A stretch of 64,000 nucleotides of DNA, taken from positions 22,267,733-22,331,732 of the forward strand of contig CP137684.1 of NCBI GenBank assembly GCA_037976565.1, read 5' to 3'. Positions 1 through 12,766 of this stretch are shown here, in pieces. The stretch is from Mesocentrotus franciscanus (lineage: Eukaryota; Echinodermata; Echinoidea; Camarodonta; Strongylocentrotidae). Each line of letters opens with the position of its first letter. The first letter of the stretch is position 1. A model generated the notes under the pieces. It worked only from the letters and a program-made list of their open reading frames with translations, was not told where the DNA came from and made no database searches. A program made the position numbers and the translations under genes.

Positions 1-1835
1 TAAACTGTGTGGAAGCGATTGGAAAAGAGAGATCATGTAGCACATCAGTATTGGTTTTTGGAACCATCAAAATATGAGAAATTGTCCCAGTCTTGATATA
101 AAAGTCACATGTACTATACACAGAAATCGGTATATGGGACTGTCACTAGTGACCTGCCAGCCTGTACGGTTTAATCGTATTTTGTACGATTGTTAGAAGT
201 AAATACGACATTACGATTTTCCAACATTCCATTTTCAAGGCAAAATGCCCATTCTGTCCTGTAAAGTATCCTACAAGCATCTCACATCGGAAATTTTGGG
301 ATGTCCATTGGTTCATCTATCTACACCAGTCATGACTAAATCATGCATATTCAACCAATGCTCCATAAAAAAAAATCTTCCTGTATGTAGGAACTGTAAG
401 AGGCATTGATCCGTGTTTTTTTTTAAATACACTGTTTGTCAGTAAAATATTACTTTAGGGATTAAAGAATGCAGTTTTTGAATCTGAGGTTGGCAGGTCT
501 GGACTATACAAACATGTGGCATGGAAGTATGGTACACAATGTTTAGCTGTCACTTGTCATATTTCGAATATGAGGGCATTTGAAGAGCCATCTTTTTTTC
601 TATGATTATCTTCTACACTGACATAAAAAAACTATTAAATTTACATGATATTGTAAGTCATGAAGTCAAAGATATTACCAGACCAGTTAGTGGTCGCTCA
701 TGCAACTGGTTCTTGGGACATTACCCAAGCTGCCAACCATTTCTATTCCCATTTTTATAACCCTCAAACTAATATGGACCTTAGATTATTTTGTTTAAAC
801 ATATTTCTGCGTACATGTTCAAGAATGTAAAATTATACAAGATTTCTATTATTACCTTCAAAGTTTTGCCATGTTTGGTTTGGAGGGTTTTCAGGACTGC
901 ATTTACATGATTTGGGGGCGAGTGTCCTTTCCTCCGACTTAAAAGCTTACAACTCCATGCCATTATTCCCACTCAAGTCAAGAAGAAGAAACAAAAAAAA
1001 TAGTGGTTCTGTTTGCATTTGGATATGGTATTTTTTAAAAGCAAATCATCTTAATTTTCTTTCCAAATTGGCCAACCGGTGAATGGCAACCAGGCGCAAC
1101 AAAGGTCGCTGAGCTCTATGTAATACGATACGGAAATATGAGACATATTATACTAGACGACATCATAAAACAACCAGGATGGTTTTGCTGCGTTATATCT
1201 GAACAAGGCCTAACACTGCAAGAGGAAATGTTTCACATGTACACGTAATAAATACTTTCCATGTTATCCCATAATGCAGGGGAAATATGAAATATAAGTT
1301 AAAATTTTAAAAATTGTACTTATTTTGTGGATAACTTATTTGCATTGTGCAATATATTTTATGATTTTCAATGTGTATCACAACTTTAGAATCCACAATC
1401 TCCATATCCTTAAAACTTTAGCAAATTTTTCCTAAATCTTTCAGTGATCAGTCTCTTTCATTTCTTTTACTTTTATCAAACCAACTTGATGTTGGGACAG
1501 AGTTCCATTTAAAAAAGTTTGTTCTTGTGCAACTTTGAGAGAGATTGAGTAAAATGAAACTTGTAAGTTGCTCTCACAATTAATGACGTGTAATGACATG
1601 TTATCAGAAGGATGGAGCTTATCGAGAGCAAATACTGTGAACTTTCCTTTTTAAATGATTTAAAGGTAGGGTAGTTAAGCATTGAACTATATTCATTATT
1701 GTCATGATGCTTGAATTCTACTGGGCAATGCAACGCTTCCTGTTTATGTCTACTTATAACGTATTGTGAAAACATATACATGGACACTTTGTGATAAACA
1801 ATTTTTGTTTCGTGAATTGGTTTGTTTGAATTTCA
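1..1835. other. Non-coding flank, possible old MITE at 146-509
   Basis: No exon or long open frame with protein character is visible. Around 151-165 (GACCTGCCAGCC) and 485-500 (GAGGTTGGCAGGTC) there are weak inverted sequences that could be the ends of an old inverted-repeat element of about 360 bp. The rest is AT-rich unique-looking sequence. Confidence 0.35.
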
Positions 1836-2725
1836 GAGGTGGTGTTGGTGATGATGGTGATAATAATGATGGTGATATGATGGTAATATGGTGGTGATAA
1901 TGATGATTGTGATATGATGGTTATAATGATGAAGGTGATATGATGGTGATAATGATGATGGTGCTTTGGTGATAATGATGTTGGTGATGATGGTGATAAT
2001 GATGCCGGTTATATGATGGTGATATGATGGTGATAATGATGATGGTGATATGATGGTGATAATGATGGTGATACGATGAGGGAATTCCTTGAATGCTTTT
2101 AGCGCCGAAATCGGCAGCCTAGCATAGCCGGGTAATGTTGGAGCGCCTTGAGGACATTGCAAGGTCGATACGTGCGCTATATAAGAAACCAATATTATTA
2201 TTATTATTATAATCAGGATGGTGATATGATGGTAATATGGTGGTGATAATGATGATGGTGATATGGTGGTGATAATGATGACGTTGATATGGTGGTGATA
2301 ATGACGATGGTGATATGATGGTGATATGATGGTGATATCGTGGTGATAATGATGATAGTGATATGGTGGTGATAATGATGATAGTGATATGGTGGTGATA
2401 ATGATGATGGTGATATGATGGCGATATGATGGTGATAATGTTGATGGTAATATGATGGTGATATGGTGGTGATAATAATGATGGTGATATGATGGTCATA
2501 TGGTGGTGATAATGATGATGGTGATATGATGTTGATATTGTGGTGATAATGGTGATATGATGGTGATATGGTGGTGATGATGATGGTGATATGGTGGTGA
2601 TAATGATGATGGTAATATGATGGTGATCATGATGATGGTGATATGGTGGTGATAATGATGATGGTGATATGGTGGTGATAATGATGACGGTGATATTGTG
2701 GTGATCATGATGATCAAAATGATGG
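1836..2725. repeat. GATGGTGATAATG/GATGGTGATATG satellite
   Basis: This is a long tandem array of units built from GATGGTGATAATGATG and GATGGTGATATG. It gives His/Ile/Thr-rich pseudo-frames on the minus strand that are pure repeat translation. It is interrupted at about 2076-2212 by unrelated SINE-like sequence. Confidence 0.9.
2076..2212 (+). mobile_element. SINE 3' end with (ATT)n tail inserted in satellite
   Basis: Unique sequence interrupts the satellite. It ends in GCGCTATATAAGAAACC followed by a run of ATT triplets. A GCGCTATATAA motif leading into an (ATT)n tail is typical of tRNA-derived SINE 3' ends in marine invertebrates. The 5' head is not recognisable here, so this is probably a truncated insertion. 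Confidence 0.6.
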
Positions 2726-2787
2726 TGACATGTCGATGAGGATGATGGTGGCAATGATGAACGACGAGGATAATGAATATGATACCA

Positions 2788-2987
2788 TTACTTCTACTAC
2801 TACAAATACTACTACTACAAGAACAACAACAACTACTACTACTACTACTACTACTCCTACTACTACTACTACTACTACAACTACAACAACAAAAAACTAC
2901 TACTACTACAATGTACTAGTATTACTACTACTACTACGACTACTACTACTCCTACAATAACCACAACAACTACTACTACTACTACTG

Positions 2988-3023
<36 letters not shown>

Positions 3024-3035
3024 GTAATAATAATA
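2788..3035. repeat. (ACT)n microsatellite
   Basis: Imperfect ACT/CTA trinucleotide array with AAC and TAA variants. The open frames it creates (poly-Thr, poly-Tyr, poly-Leu) are artefacts of the repeat. Confidence 0.9.
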
Positions 3036-3224
3036 ATACTGCTGCTGCTACTGCTTCTACTAATATTACTACTAAGTCTACTATAGTACCTATATTACCA
3101 CTATACTACTACTAATACTATACCCCTACTACTACATTGTACTAATACTACTTTTACTCTACAATTAGTTTTAAAAACAAATTATATGTTCCCCTCGAAC
3201 GATATTTATGAATTACTGAAAATT

Positions 3225-3525
3225 GATCATTTAAATACACGCTGCACTAAACATTTGGCCCATTTAATGTTTCAAACAATGAAGAAGCTCGGTCCCTCTT
3301 GAATATCCGATCCTCTCAACTATCGTGAAACTAAATTAAAGATAGTACTAGATCTGGTAATAAACAAATCCGATTACCAAAACTTAAAACCAATTATGGC
3401 AAACGTCAACTCTCATACAGATCGAGGCGCTAAATCTTGGAATAGTTTTTTTGAAAATGTAGTTGCAACAGATATGTCATTCGACAGTTTTAAAATCAAT
3501 ATCAATATCAATAAACTCCCGGTAA
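3225..3525 (+). pseudogene. Degenerate LINE reverse-transcriptase C-terminus
   Basis: Two frames read through sequence resembling the last part of a non-LTR reverse transcriptase. One fragment reads NYGKRQLSYRSRR, and after a shift a second reads GAKSWNSFFENV, then DMSFDSFKI. The LSYR-gap-GAKxWNS-gap-SFK arrangement is a familiar end of invertebrate LINE polyproteins. Frameshifts and stops show it is dead. The assignment is by motif memory only. Confidence 0.4.
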
Positions 3526-3574
3526 ATGAATCATTATTTTATGAAGCGCAATGGTAAATTATGCGGCCGGGGTA

Positions 3575-3930
3575 ACCTCGCTATTCATAGGGACCGCTAT
3601 TCAATATGTGTTACTTCCTATACGTGAAGGACCGCTATTCAAAATGTGAGGTGAGTGTCGCTATTCATAATTCACATTGAGGGTCATTACTCTTGAGGAC
3701 CGCTATTCATAATACGAAATCGGGGTCGCTATTCATAAATATGGAGAAGGGACGCTATTTATAATTTATATTGGGGGCCACTGCTCATGAGGACCGCTAT
3801 TCATAATACGAAATGAGGGTCGCTATTCATAACACCAGCCTGCACTAACATCACACAAGAATACGGATTCATTTTCTCCTATTATGAATAGCGACCCTCT
3901 TCTCGTGTTATGAATAGGGACCCCTGTACA
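3575..3930. repeat. CGCTATTCATAA minisatellite with inverted end
   Basis: About nine spaced copies of a GGGTCGCTATTCATAA-like motif occur between 3575 and 3835. The inverted form (TTATGAATAGCGACCCTC) follows at 3882-3930, so the whole could fold back. It resembles a composite inverted-repeat element whose arm has been amplified. Confidence 0.6.
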
Positions 3931-3945
3931 TAAAGACTACCTGCC

Positions 3946-4004
3946 TATAAAGACCATTTTTCTTGTCTCCCTTGGGTGGTCTTTATAGACAGGTTTCACT
4001 GTAT
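3946..4004. repeat. Short palindromic element
   Basis: CTGCCTATAAAGACCA at about 3950 pairs with TGGTCTTTATAGACAG at about 3978 around a loop containing CTTGTCTCCC. This CCTGTCTATAAAGACC palindrome is a very common dispersed MITE-like sequence in marine invertebrate genomes. Confidence 0.6.
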
Positions 4005-4593
4005 GTATGTTTTTATGTACTTTACATTATTTCATAGTGATTCTTGTTTAATCCTAATGTCTTTCGTATTTATCCCTGTTTTTAATATATATATTATATA
4101 TATTTTCATACGTGTATTTGAGTTTATTTTATTCATACAAGGTAAGAGCCCGAAACAGTTCGAAGACTGGTTTAAATCAGGGCCGTGTTAATAAAAAGCA
4201 ACAAAATCATGACATATAAACAAAAGTAATAAAACGTTGACAAATTTACAACCATAACTCAACAATGTATAGAAAATAAGCTAAAACACTTAGGTAATTA
4301 AAAGTATATTGATAGGCCTAACAGATAAACATTAAAATAATTTATGAACATCAAAGATTTCATTTTTATATTTACTTTTATGAAATTTTGTAATGACATT
4401 TTATGTGTCCGGGATTCTGTATAACTTTTCCTAATGATTTTAATGTTTAAATTCAGTACTATTATTTCTTAATGTAAATATGCATTAACTTCTATTATAT
4501 AAAAAATTGTAGTGCTTTTTTTAAATCTGTGATATGTTTTTTATGATGGTAAATCCCTATGAATATTAACTTTTGGTGTTAGGTTCTTATGAA

Positions 4594-5030
4594 AAATATA
4601 TTAATAACAATAATAATGATAATAATAACGATGATAATAATAATGATATTATCAATAGTAAAAATGATAATAATGATAATAATAATAATAATAATAATAA
4701 CGATCATAATAATCAAAATAACAGTAATAATGAAACAGGTAATAATAATATTAATGGTAAAAATGGTAATAATAATAATAACAATAACAATAATTATAAT
4801 AATAATAATAATAACATTAATAATGTTGTATCATTATAATAATAATAATATTATTAATAGTAAAAAGATAATTATAATAACAATAATAACAATAGTTTTA
4901 ACAATAATAATAATAATAATAATTAAAATAACAATAATATTGATAATAATAATCATAATGATAATGTTAATAATAATAATGATGATAACAATTATGATAA
5001 CAACAATACAAAATAGCATTAATAATATTT
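4594..5030. repeat. (AAT)n array
   Basis: Imperfect AAT/ATA trinucleotide repeat with GAT, AAC and TAC variants. The poly-Asn and poly-Ile frames across it are repeat artefacts. Confidence 0.9.
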
Positions 5031-5239
5031 CATAGTTTTATAGCGCTTAAGCCGCTTATCATGCATAATTACATGTGTTTTTTTTTCAAGAATGGGATTT
5101 CCCAGACTTTAACCTACCAATTACGTCAAATAACAAAATTCGATCAAACTGGGGAGCTATTTCTTAATAATTTATATTATTATAGTTGCAGATAGGAAGC
5201 GATCAAATAGAAACACTTTTCGTAATTATAACTACCCTC

Positions 5240-5752
5240 TCACTCAGAGAGAGACAGAGAGACAGAGAGAAAGAGAGAGAGAGAGGTTGTGTGTGTTTAC
5301 GCGTGTGTGTCTTTGTGTGTGTGACCGAGTAGGCGCGTAGGTATATGGGTGAGAGAGAAAGAGAGTGGGAGACAGAAAGAGAGGGGGAGATAGAAAGAGA
5401 AAGGAGGAGGAGAGAGAGTTAAAAATAGAGAGAGAGAGAGAGAGAGGTTGTGTGTGTTTACGCGTGTGTGTCTTTGTGTGTGTGACCGAGTAGGCGCGTA
5501 GGTATATGGTGAGAGAGAAAGAGAGTAGGAGACAGAAATAGAGGGGGAGAGAGAAAGAGAAAGGAGGAAGAGAGAGAGGTAAAAATAGAGAGAGAGAGAG
5601 AGAGAGAGAGAGGTTGTGTGTGTTTGTGCGTGTGTGTCTTTGTGTGTGTGACCGAGTAGGCGCGTAGGTTTATGGTGAGAGAGAAAGAGAGTAGGAGACA
5701 GAAATAGAGGGGGAGAGAGAAAGAGAAAGGAGGAAGAGAGAGAGGTAAAAAT

Positions 5753-5786
<34 letters not shown>

Positions 5787-5960
5787 GTTGTGTGTGCTTA
5801 TGCGTGTGTGTCTTTTTGTGTGTGACCGAGCAGGCGCGTAGGTATATGGGTGAGAGAGAAAGAGAGTGGGAGACAGAAAGAGAGGGGGAGATGGAAAGAG
5901 AAAGGAGGAGGAGAGAGAGGTAGAAATAGAGAGAAAAAGAGAGAAAGAAAGGAAGGAAGA
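5240..5960. repeat. GA-rich minisatellite, about 4 copies of a 161-174 bp unit
   Basis: The unit contains GGTTGTGTGTGTTTACGCG, then GTGTGACCGAGTAGGCGCG, then GTATATGGGTGAGAGAG, then a long GA tract. The GGTTGTG anchor falls at about 5285, 5446, 5612 and 5786, giving periods of 161, 166 and 174 bp. Length differences come from the GA tracts. Confidence 0.85.
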
Positions 5961-6640
5961 ATTATAGCGAGAAGAAGTTGAAGAAAGATCGTAATTTGCA
6001 TACAAACGTTTCATCATTGCACAATAATGAATAATTCAGACCAATATAGGATAAAATCGAACAGGCATTACGCTTTTTAACGTATTCCTAGGTCAAGGCA
6101 TTATTCAAATGACGTCATACATTATTTTCATACCATGGTTACTACCCGACTTGCGGTCGATACAAAAAATACCTCATTGTCTCTCAAGTACCGGAGCTAA
6201 TCTCAATTTCAATGTTATTAATTTGATACTTTTATTGCCGATGTCGGTCAGCTCGAATTACTTAATTATTAATATCTTGACACACATCAACGTTTAGTTT
6301 CCATACACTACTCTATTTGATTGTGTTCATGGGGAATTTATCATTATTCTGAGTGGCCTATGAATGCCAACGGTGTATGTTCATGAACATAATTTATAAA
6401 TCCGCCTTCCCACTACATTGACTGTAGTTAGTTAAAAATAAACAATATCACTTTTTGTAAATAAATCTGAAAGTTCGTTGAAGGTGATGAGTACAAGCAC
6501 AATCCCCTAGCTATAAAGAATATTAGTTGTAAGAATTGTTAAATTGAATTTTCCCGATAGTAATGATTTTTCGTTCTCTCTATCAGCTCGATTTCAAATC
6601 TAATCTTCATTCAAAATAAGATTTTCCCGTATTCTCTTGC
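5961..6640. other. No feature seen
   Basis: AT-rich sequence between the GA minisatellite and a SINE. I see no exon-like frame, repeat array or RNA gene. Confidence 0.4.
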
Positions 6641-6649
6641 ACTGCTTCG

Positions 6650-6860
6650 CAGGAGGCGCAATGGCTAAGTGGTAGAGCAGTGGTCTCGTCACCGGGAGAT
6701 CCCGGATTCGAAACCAAGTCGATGCGCATGTCCCCTTTGGCAAGGCATTAATCCTCATTACCAAGTCTCTCGGAGAGGGCTTAAAGCCGTCGGTCACCTG
6801 GTTTCATACTTACAAGCATACACATGCGTTCTTAGCAGTCAGGTTAAACAAACAAATAAT
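6650..6860 (+). mobile_element. tRNA-derived SINE (copy 1)
   Basis: The head carries a Pol III A box (TGGCTAAGTGGTAGAGC) and B box (GGATTCGAAACC). The body contains GGCAAGGCATTAATCCTCATTAC. A related body is present at 13028-13205, which shows this is a dispersed family. The open frames across it are not genes. Confidence 0.75.
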
Positions 6861-7315
6861 CAATTAAAACAATCACTCTTACCTCTTTCAATCAGTTTAG
6901 TTGTTTTTCTTCACATCATCAGCACTTGATGAAATGAAATCATATATCATAATGTAAGATACAAATGCAAGAGATTGTAACATACATCAACCCATGACAG
7001 AAAAGAAGTTCATAATACAGAGTATGTTATATAAGACGAGCCATAATGTTTGTCCTACCTAGTAACAATAAATGCGATTCGCATTCTTACTATTAAAATA
7101 CAATTATTCATCACAGGGGAATTAAATAATGTGTATTATATACCTTTCTTTAGAAATCTAGCCATCTGACTAGTCGAAATTGGAGTCGTGATTTTAGCCA
7201 TGCCCGCCGACCAGTCAATAGTCTTTTTTTTAAATGCCCGCTTGCCCGCCTGCCTGTTCAATTTTCTTTGTGCGAGCGCGGACACCATAGAGTGTGTGTG
7301 CGATTTGGTCGCTTA

Positions 7316-7947
7316 TGCCTGGATTACATTTGGCCTGCGATTAGTCTACGGAGCCCGTATCCTGCCCGTATCCCCCTTTCCGTGCGGAGGCAGGAGGCGG
7401 CCGTGAGATATTCGTACGGATTCACGGGCTCCGCATCCTCTACGATTTCGTTTCGCGAGAAGCTAAACAAATTTGAAAAATCGTAAGCCCGTAGCCCGTA
7501 GACATGTCGTAGGTGGCATTGCACTATCCCCCGTACGAGCATCGCGCCGAGGCCTCGCGCTGATTGTGCTGCAAACGCACGATTTTTCGGTGAACATGGG
7601 GCAAAAAAACGCTCAAAAAACGGCACGGCGGCTGCACGGTTACCGCACCTTCTCGCGCAACCTCTGCACAGAAGTTGCACGGGCTCCATACGGTTTCCGT
7701 GCGGAGGCTGCGGAGACTTCACGGCTACTGCACTGCAATTGCACGATTTCCGTACAATCTCCATCCAGCCTCTGTACGGATCAGCCCCGGCCTGCCCCCG
7801 AGGGCCAATACAAGAAATGGCACGATGCTCGTAGATAATGTAAACACAAACGTCGTAGCCCGTAGCCTCCTACGATGCTTTAAAATTCGCACGAAAAATC
7901 GTAGATCAATTTATCGTACGGCGCCCGGGGCAAATGTAATCCAGGCA
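7316..7947. mobile_element. PIF/Harbinger-like MITE (632 bp)
   Basis: The left terminus TGCCTGGATTACATTTGGCC and the right terminus GGGCAAATGTAATCCAGGCA are inverted copies with one mismatch in 20. The trinucleotide TTA flanks both sides (7313-7315 and 7948-7950). A 3-bp TWA target duplication is the PIF/Harbinger signature. The interior is GC-rich, full of CGTACGG and GCACGG words, and has no transposase, so it is non-autonomous. Confidence 0.8.
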
Positions 7948-8112
7948 TTAGTGTGTGCGAATCCCGAATGATCGTTACATTCTGACAACTTTCCAGCGAA
8001 GATTAACAGACAGTATCTCAGATTTTCTTTGATGGTTTAACCGATGTTTACTCAAGAAAAGGATAATACAAGAATTCTTTGTAGATTTTTTTTTGTGAAT
8101 TCGGTTTATGAA

Positions 8113-8249
8113 AGATATATGGACTGCTTTAATATGGCAGTTTCTATACTGGCTCTCGGCACCGCCGCGCGCCTCGGGGTCATGACAGGATGCAACGTCC
8201 CCTTGAGCCTATAGAAACTGCCATCCCTCTCATAGCAGTCAATATATCT
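8113..8249. mobile_element. Foldback MITE (about 137 bp)
   Basis: AGATATATGGACTGCT and ATGGCAGTTTCTATA on the left pair with TATAGAAACTGCCAT and AGCAGTCAATATATCT on the right, around a GC-rich loop (CACCGCCGCGCGCCTCGGGG). Nearly the whole element is a stem. Confidence 0.75.
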
Positions 8250-9728
8250 ATAACATGGCACTTAACAAAGACTTATGCATTAAATTTGCTTACTTTACAC
8301 AATTGGTCTATTAGAGTGAAGGTTTATTATTTTTTTCGTCGCAGCCCCTAGCTAAATATAAAAGGTTAACAACGTTGGTGAAAGCATGCAAACACTGAAA
8401 ATGCACATATTTTAATTATAAACTCGAAAAGGTATAACATGAAGGTGATGAATACTTGGTAGTACTTTACTTTTAAATGTCATGTGACTGATGAAATTAT
8501 ACCAATGTGCTAATGTGTGAATACAATGGTTGTTTATTTATATCACTGTGACAGTTAAATGAAGTTTGACCGCTTACATTTATACTTAACTAATAATAAC
8601 ACCAGATCCTCTTTCTATTTTGCGAACGGGAACTCCTGAACGTATCGAAACCAGTTAAACATGTTCAAGTTGTTTTTCTAAGAACAAATTATTTGTTTTG
8701 ATTTCCGTCTAGTATTAAGACAATGGAAAAGAGGATGTGATGGAGTGGAAGATCGGTTTCATTCTGTGCTTTTCTTAAAGTTGGGTTTAAATGTCTTTGC
8801 AGTTATACTTCTTTCGACTAAGTCATTTTGCGTGCCTAAATGTTCCCAGTGGTCTTTGTCTTCCCGTTTCTCTCATTTATTTCAATTAGAAAAGATTTAG
8901 GTTTCAAGATTAGGTTATTTTTCATATTTTCCAATCATGACATGAATAGATCATGAATAATGAAAAGTGCATTGTTTCAATGGAAAGGATATTGGAGAAA
9001 GAAGCGTATGAACATATTGAGACACAGATCAGTATCACGTGTATTATTATTAATATATTATTATTGATATTATCATAACTATAATTAATATATCTGTCAT
9101 CCTAAGTTGAAAACCGCAATGAATGCGGTGTTAAATATAAATAAGAGATAATGTACATGTGCATTGGAAAACAATTCTATGGTATTGAAAATAAACTTGT
9201 TTGAATTTGATAGTTGCTAATAACCCCCCTTGTCGCGGAAAGTCACTCTTATTATAACTCAATTACGACACATCAATAAATGCTTCTTAATAGTCAAGTA
9301 TTATATTATTAAGTAAAATTTGAATGTTTATCATGGGTTTTGAATCTCTACGTAAAGAAACAGAGCAAAAGAAAGCGTTTACTTTGGCAGTAGATGACAA
9401 TCAAAGTATTAACAAAGTATAATAATGTAATGTATCTGCACACAGTAACAACTATCTCATTGTGGTTTATGTGTTTAAATTTACATTAAACTGTTATTCA
9501 AATTCAAGTTTTATAATGGCTTTATTGATCAATCTCTATGAATCTTTATATTAATAAGTGAAGTTCTGAGAAGATATCAACTGTATATCAAGAATAAATC
9601 ATATTGTCACAATCTTTGGACGAAAAGAGGTCGGGAAAAGATATTCCAATTTCTGTGCAAGAGTGTACCTGTTTCAAAAGACCGCTTAAAACTGCCTATA
9701 CACTTTGGAATAAAGAAATGATTACAAC
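8250..9728. other. No gene seen
   Basis: AT-rich sequence with no exon-like frame, array or RNA gene that I can support. Confidence 0.4.
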
Positions 9729-11725
9729 CAGGGGCGGATCCAGGATTTTCCAAAATGAAGGGGGGCGTGAAATGTACGAAATTGCGAGCGCGAAGCCTTT
9801 ACGGCGTGCGGTCCGGGGCCCGCTTAATAATTATTGAACCTTAAGATGCTCTATGGTGCATTCTAAGGCATTTTTGAATGCGTAAACTGAACATTATTTG
9901 ATATTAATATGTGAATATATCTTAGCTTTTTTCTGCATTTCTCCGAAAAATCAATCAAAAATAAGAAATTCAGCAATGGCGAAGTTTGAACATCTATTTT
10001 CCAAAAGGGGAGGGGGCCGTGAAATGTACCAAGCAGAATAATGGTAAAGGCAAGTTTGGGCGCCTATGCTGTAAGCGTGCCCGATCGCCCTGCTATAGAG
10101 GGGTCTGGGAGTATTTTCTGTAATCTACAGTATATTATGTTACCCCAAAAGAGGACACATACATAATCATTTTGCAGATTTTTTTTAAAAATATGACATA
10201 GGAGATATTTGTACTGCAAAAAACTGACATTTTGAAATATTTAGTGAAAAGATGTCGCTTAGGACACTAATTGTTTTTCTTTTTTTTAATACATGAACTT
10301 CTTTTTGATCCCCTTTCACAGGGTTCTTTATCTTCAAAACAAATTCCATCGTATACAGTATATCCATAAGTTATATACAAATAGTTAAAGAATAAATTTC
10401 CATACATAATAGCTTAACAAATATAATAAACATCACGACCGAAACTTTGTGGCAGATAAAAACAAAAATTGATGACAAAATTAGTATTCTAAATATGTAA
10501 AACAATACCAAACATAAAATACATGATCATGTTCGTGTTGGCACATTTCCAACACTCTCATAATATTGTCTAAAGTGAAACCATTTCTTTTTCAATTTAT
10601 TATCTCTGAGATTTGTTTGGTATATACATGTTTATATTTTTCCATTTCATAATAACGTTTTACAGCTGATAAAATTATATTAAATGAAGGTAGTTTATTT
10701 CGTAATTTGGCTGGAAATATTTTTATTTCTTTATTTCTCCTCTTACAACCATCAGAATTTATTTTGATTTGTAAGTATGACCCCCGTATTACGAAATATC
10801 CAGTAATCAAATTTCGACAATACTTCATTAGAATAGTTACAAAAGCAAAGAACATGTATGATAGTTTCATCATTGCTCTTACAAAGCTTCTACACCAAAT
10901 CTTAATAAAGTATCCTTCATATATAATATTCTATTTAAAATCTTGATTTGAAACTACCTCATGTTGATATCTATTGTTGACTGAAATGGAATTAGACATT
11001 ATGAACCTCAAAGTTCATCTTGAAAATCTAAACAACTTTTCCACTTTGTGAGAGCTTTACATTCTTTTACTTTGTATTTTAGAAAAGATTAATAAATATG
11101 TGAACAACCAAATTTGGTTTTCACCACAAGGTGCACGGCTTTGGGAATGATAGGTTCTAAGGCCTTAGAAACTACATGTGTACTAATTTTAAAACCTGAC
11201 CGAATTGCATTACAAAGACTGGAGGAATTTTGTATGTATGTCAAACCTACGTTGAAATTCAAAATATGGAAGAAAGGAAAGTACATCTATTTTTAGGATG
11301 TCGTTCACAAAACGTTTTCCTCGTAAATTCCAAGCCCTGAAACATACCACTTTGTCATTCATTTAAATTTGGGGGTTATTCCAGAGAGGTTGACATGCAA
11401 TGTCATCAATAAGAATATTAATTTAGGGTTTCCCCTTGACCACAACACTATTCATTCTCCTTTGAGTCCAGAGGGTGGGATTCGTAACAGCCACCACTGA
11501 CCAATCAGAGACAAGAAACAAGACCCAGTGACATCACGTCGACCAACAGAATGTGCAAATAATCCTACCAATCTACGATCTGACTATTAATCTTGTCTCT
11601 CTCCCTCTTTTTCTTCTCTTTTTGAGTCTCTCTCCCTCTAGCTCTATAAATTATCCTGCTATTTTGTTTTGGAAGGAAAAATATGAGGGGGGCTTGCGCT
11701 CCCACAGACCCTGGATCCGCCCCGG
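9729..11725. mobile_element. hAT-like element or two solo ends (about 2 kb)
   Basis: The left end CAGGGGCGGATCCAGG and the right end CCTGGATCCGCCCCGG are inverted copies of the terminus also seen at 22413-22541 and 29929-30218. CAG-starting termini of this kind are typical of hAT elements. The interior carries a second GGGGGCCGTGAAATGTAC block near 10012 resembling the left end, and a stretch at 10570-11300 with weak open frames on both strands that I do not recognise. No transposase is visible. The two ends could belong to different insertions. Confidence 0.5.
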
Positions 11726-12679
11726 ACAACTACTTGTAGGAATCAAAGAATAATCATTGAGATAGTGGGAATCTAATCCTCTTTAAGTCCTGTTAACATA
11801 CTCCAATCAATTATTGTTTAATATTAAGTTCTACATCCTTTTCAATGCTCATATTAATACTCACACCCCGTACGCACACACGTGTTAGCTTTAAGTGGTC
11901 AGTTGTCCTAATATTGTTAATGTTACGGTATTGTTCGCCTATTTAGAAATCTTCTTAAAAAAGGATGTTTTTTAAGACGTTAGTTGTGTGCTAGCTAAAC
12001 ACGGATATTACTTTAAAAGACGCGAAATCAACTACGTGTCACGCGATGATAAGGATGAAAAGTAGTATTTTCAATAGACATGGGTATTCCCTAAGAAGGT
12101 GGATTAAGTATACTTAAACAACTGACTCGTCTACTGACACTCATAATGGAATAGGGTTTTTTTCCTCTGCAGTAGTTCGTAACTATGGCAAAGTGTGAAA
12201 TAATATATGATATTAGTATTGTAGGAAACAAACACAACCTTGTCATCTATTTATATACCAATTCATATTCACTTTCCCTAAAGATCATTTCTTGTCAACT
12301 ATGTCAGATTTTCAGAAACTAATCCTACATATAATACGCTCATGATGGCGGTCTCCTGCGTTTTTTGTTTTACTTCATCTCTTTTCATTGAAATGTATTT
12401 ATGTTTATGTACATCTTATTTAATGTACTGAAAACTTTGTAATTATGTATAATGAAGAAATTATTGTTAAATTATGTATACATTGGTATGATTATGTAAT
12501 ATTTTGAAAACGCAGAAATAAGAAACAAACAAACAAACAAACATATAACAACATATCGGTACCTTTTCAATTTTACGATCTCTTTCTAAAGTACATGTAT
12601 ATTATAATATATTTTGTTTCACAGTAAGGCCATGTTAAAACTATAGCGTCTGAGAGCATGCACTCATGATACCATAAAA

Positions 12680-12708
12680 CGTCAGCATATATATATATAT
12701 ATATATAT
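12680..12708. repeat. (AT)n microsatellite
   Basis: Perfect TA dinucleotide run. Confidence 0.9.
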
Positions 12709-12766
12709 GAATATATACACTGTTGGTCATAAAGGTGGAATAATTTTGTTTTACCCCAATTTATGG

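Noticed and set aside
1833..2754. Long His/Ile/Ser-rich minus-strand frames
   Set aside because: They are translations of the GATGGTGAT satellite in several frames at once, with no codon structure of their own.
7188..7971. GC-rich open frames in both strands at 7.2-8.0 kb suggesting a gene
   Set aside because: The region is the interior of an inverted-repeat element with a TTA duplication. The frames reflect GC content, and no transposase motif is present.
10592..10946. Overlapping frames on both strands near 10.6-10.9 kb
   Set aside because: No recognisable motif and no splice context. Probably transposon-derived, but I cannot name the family.
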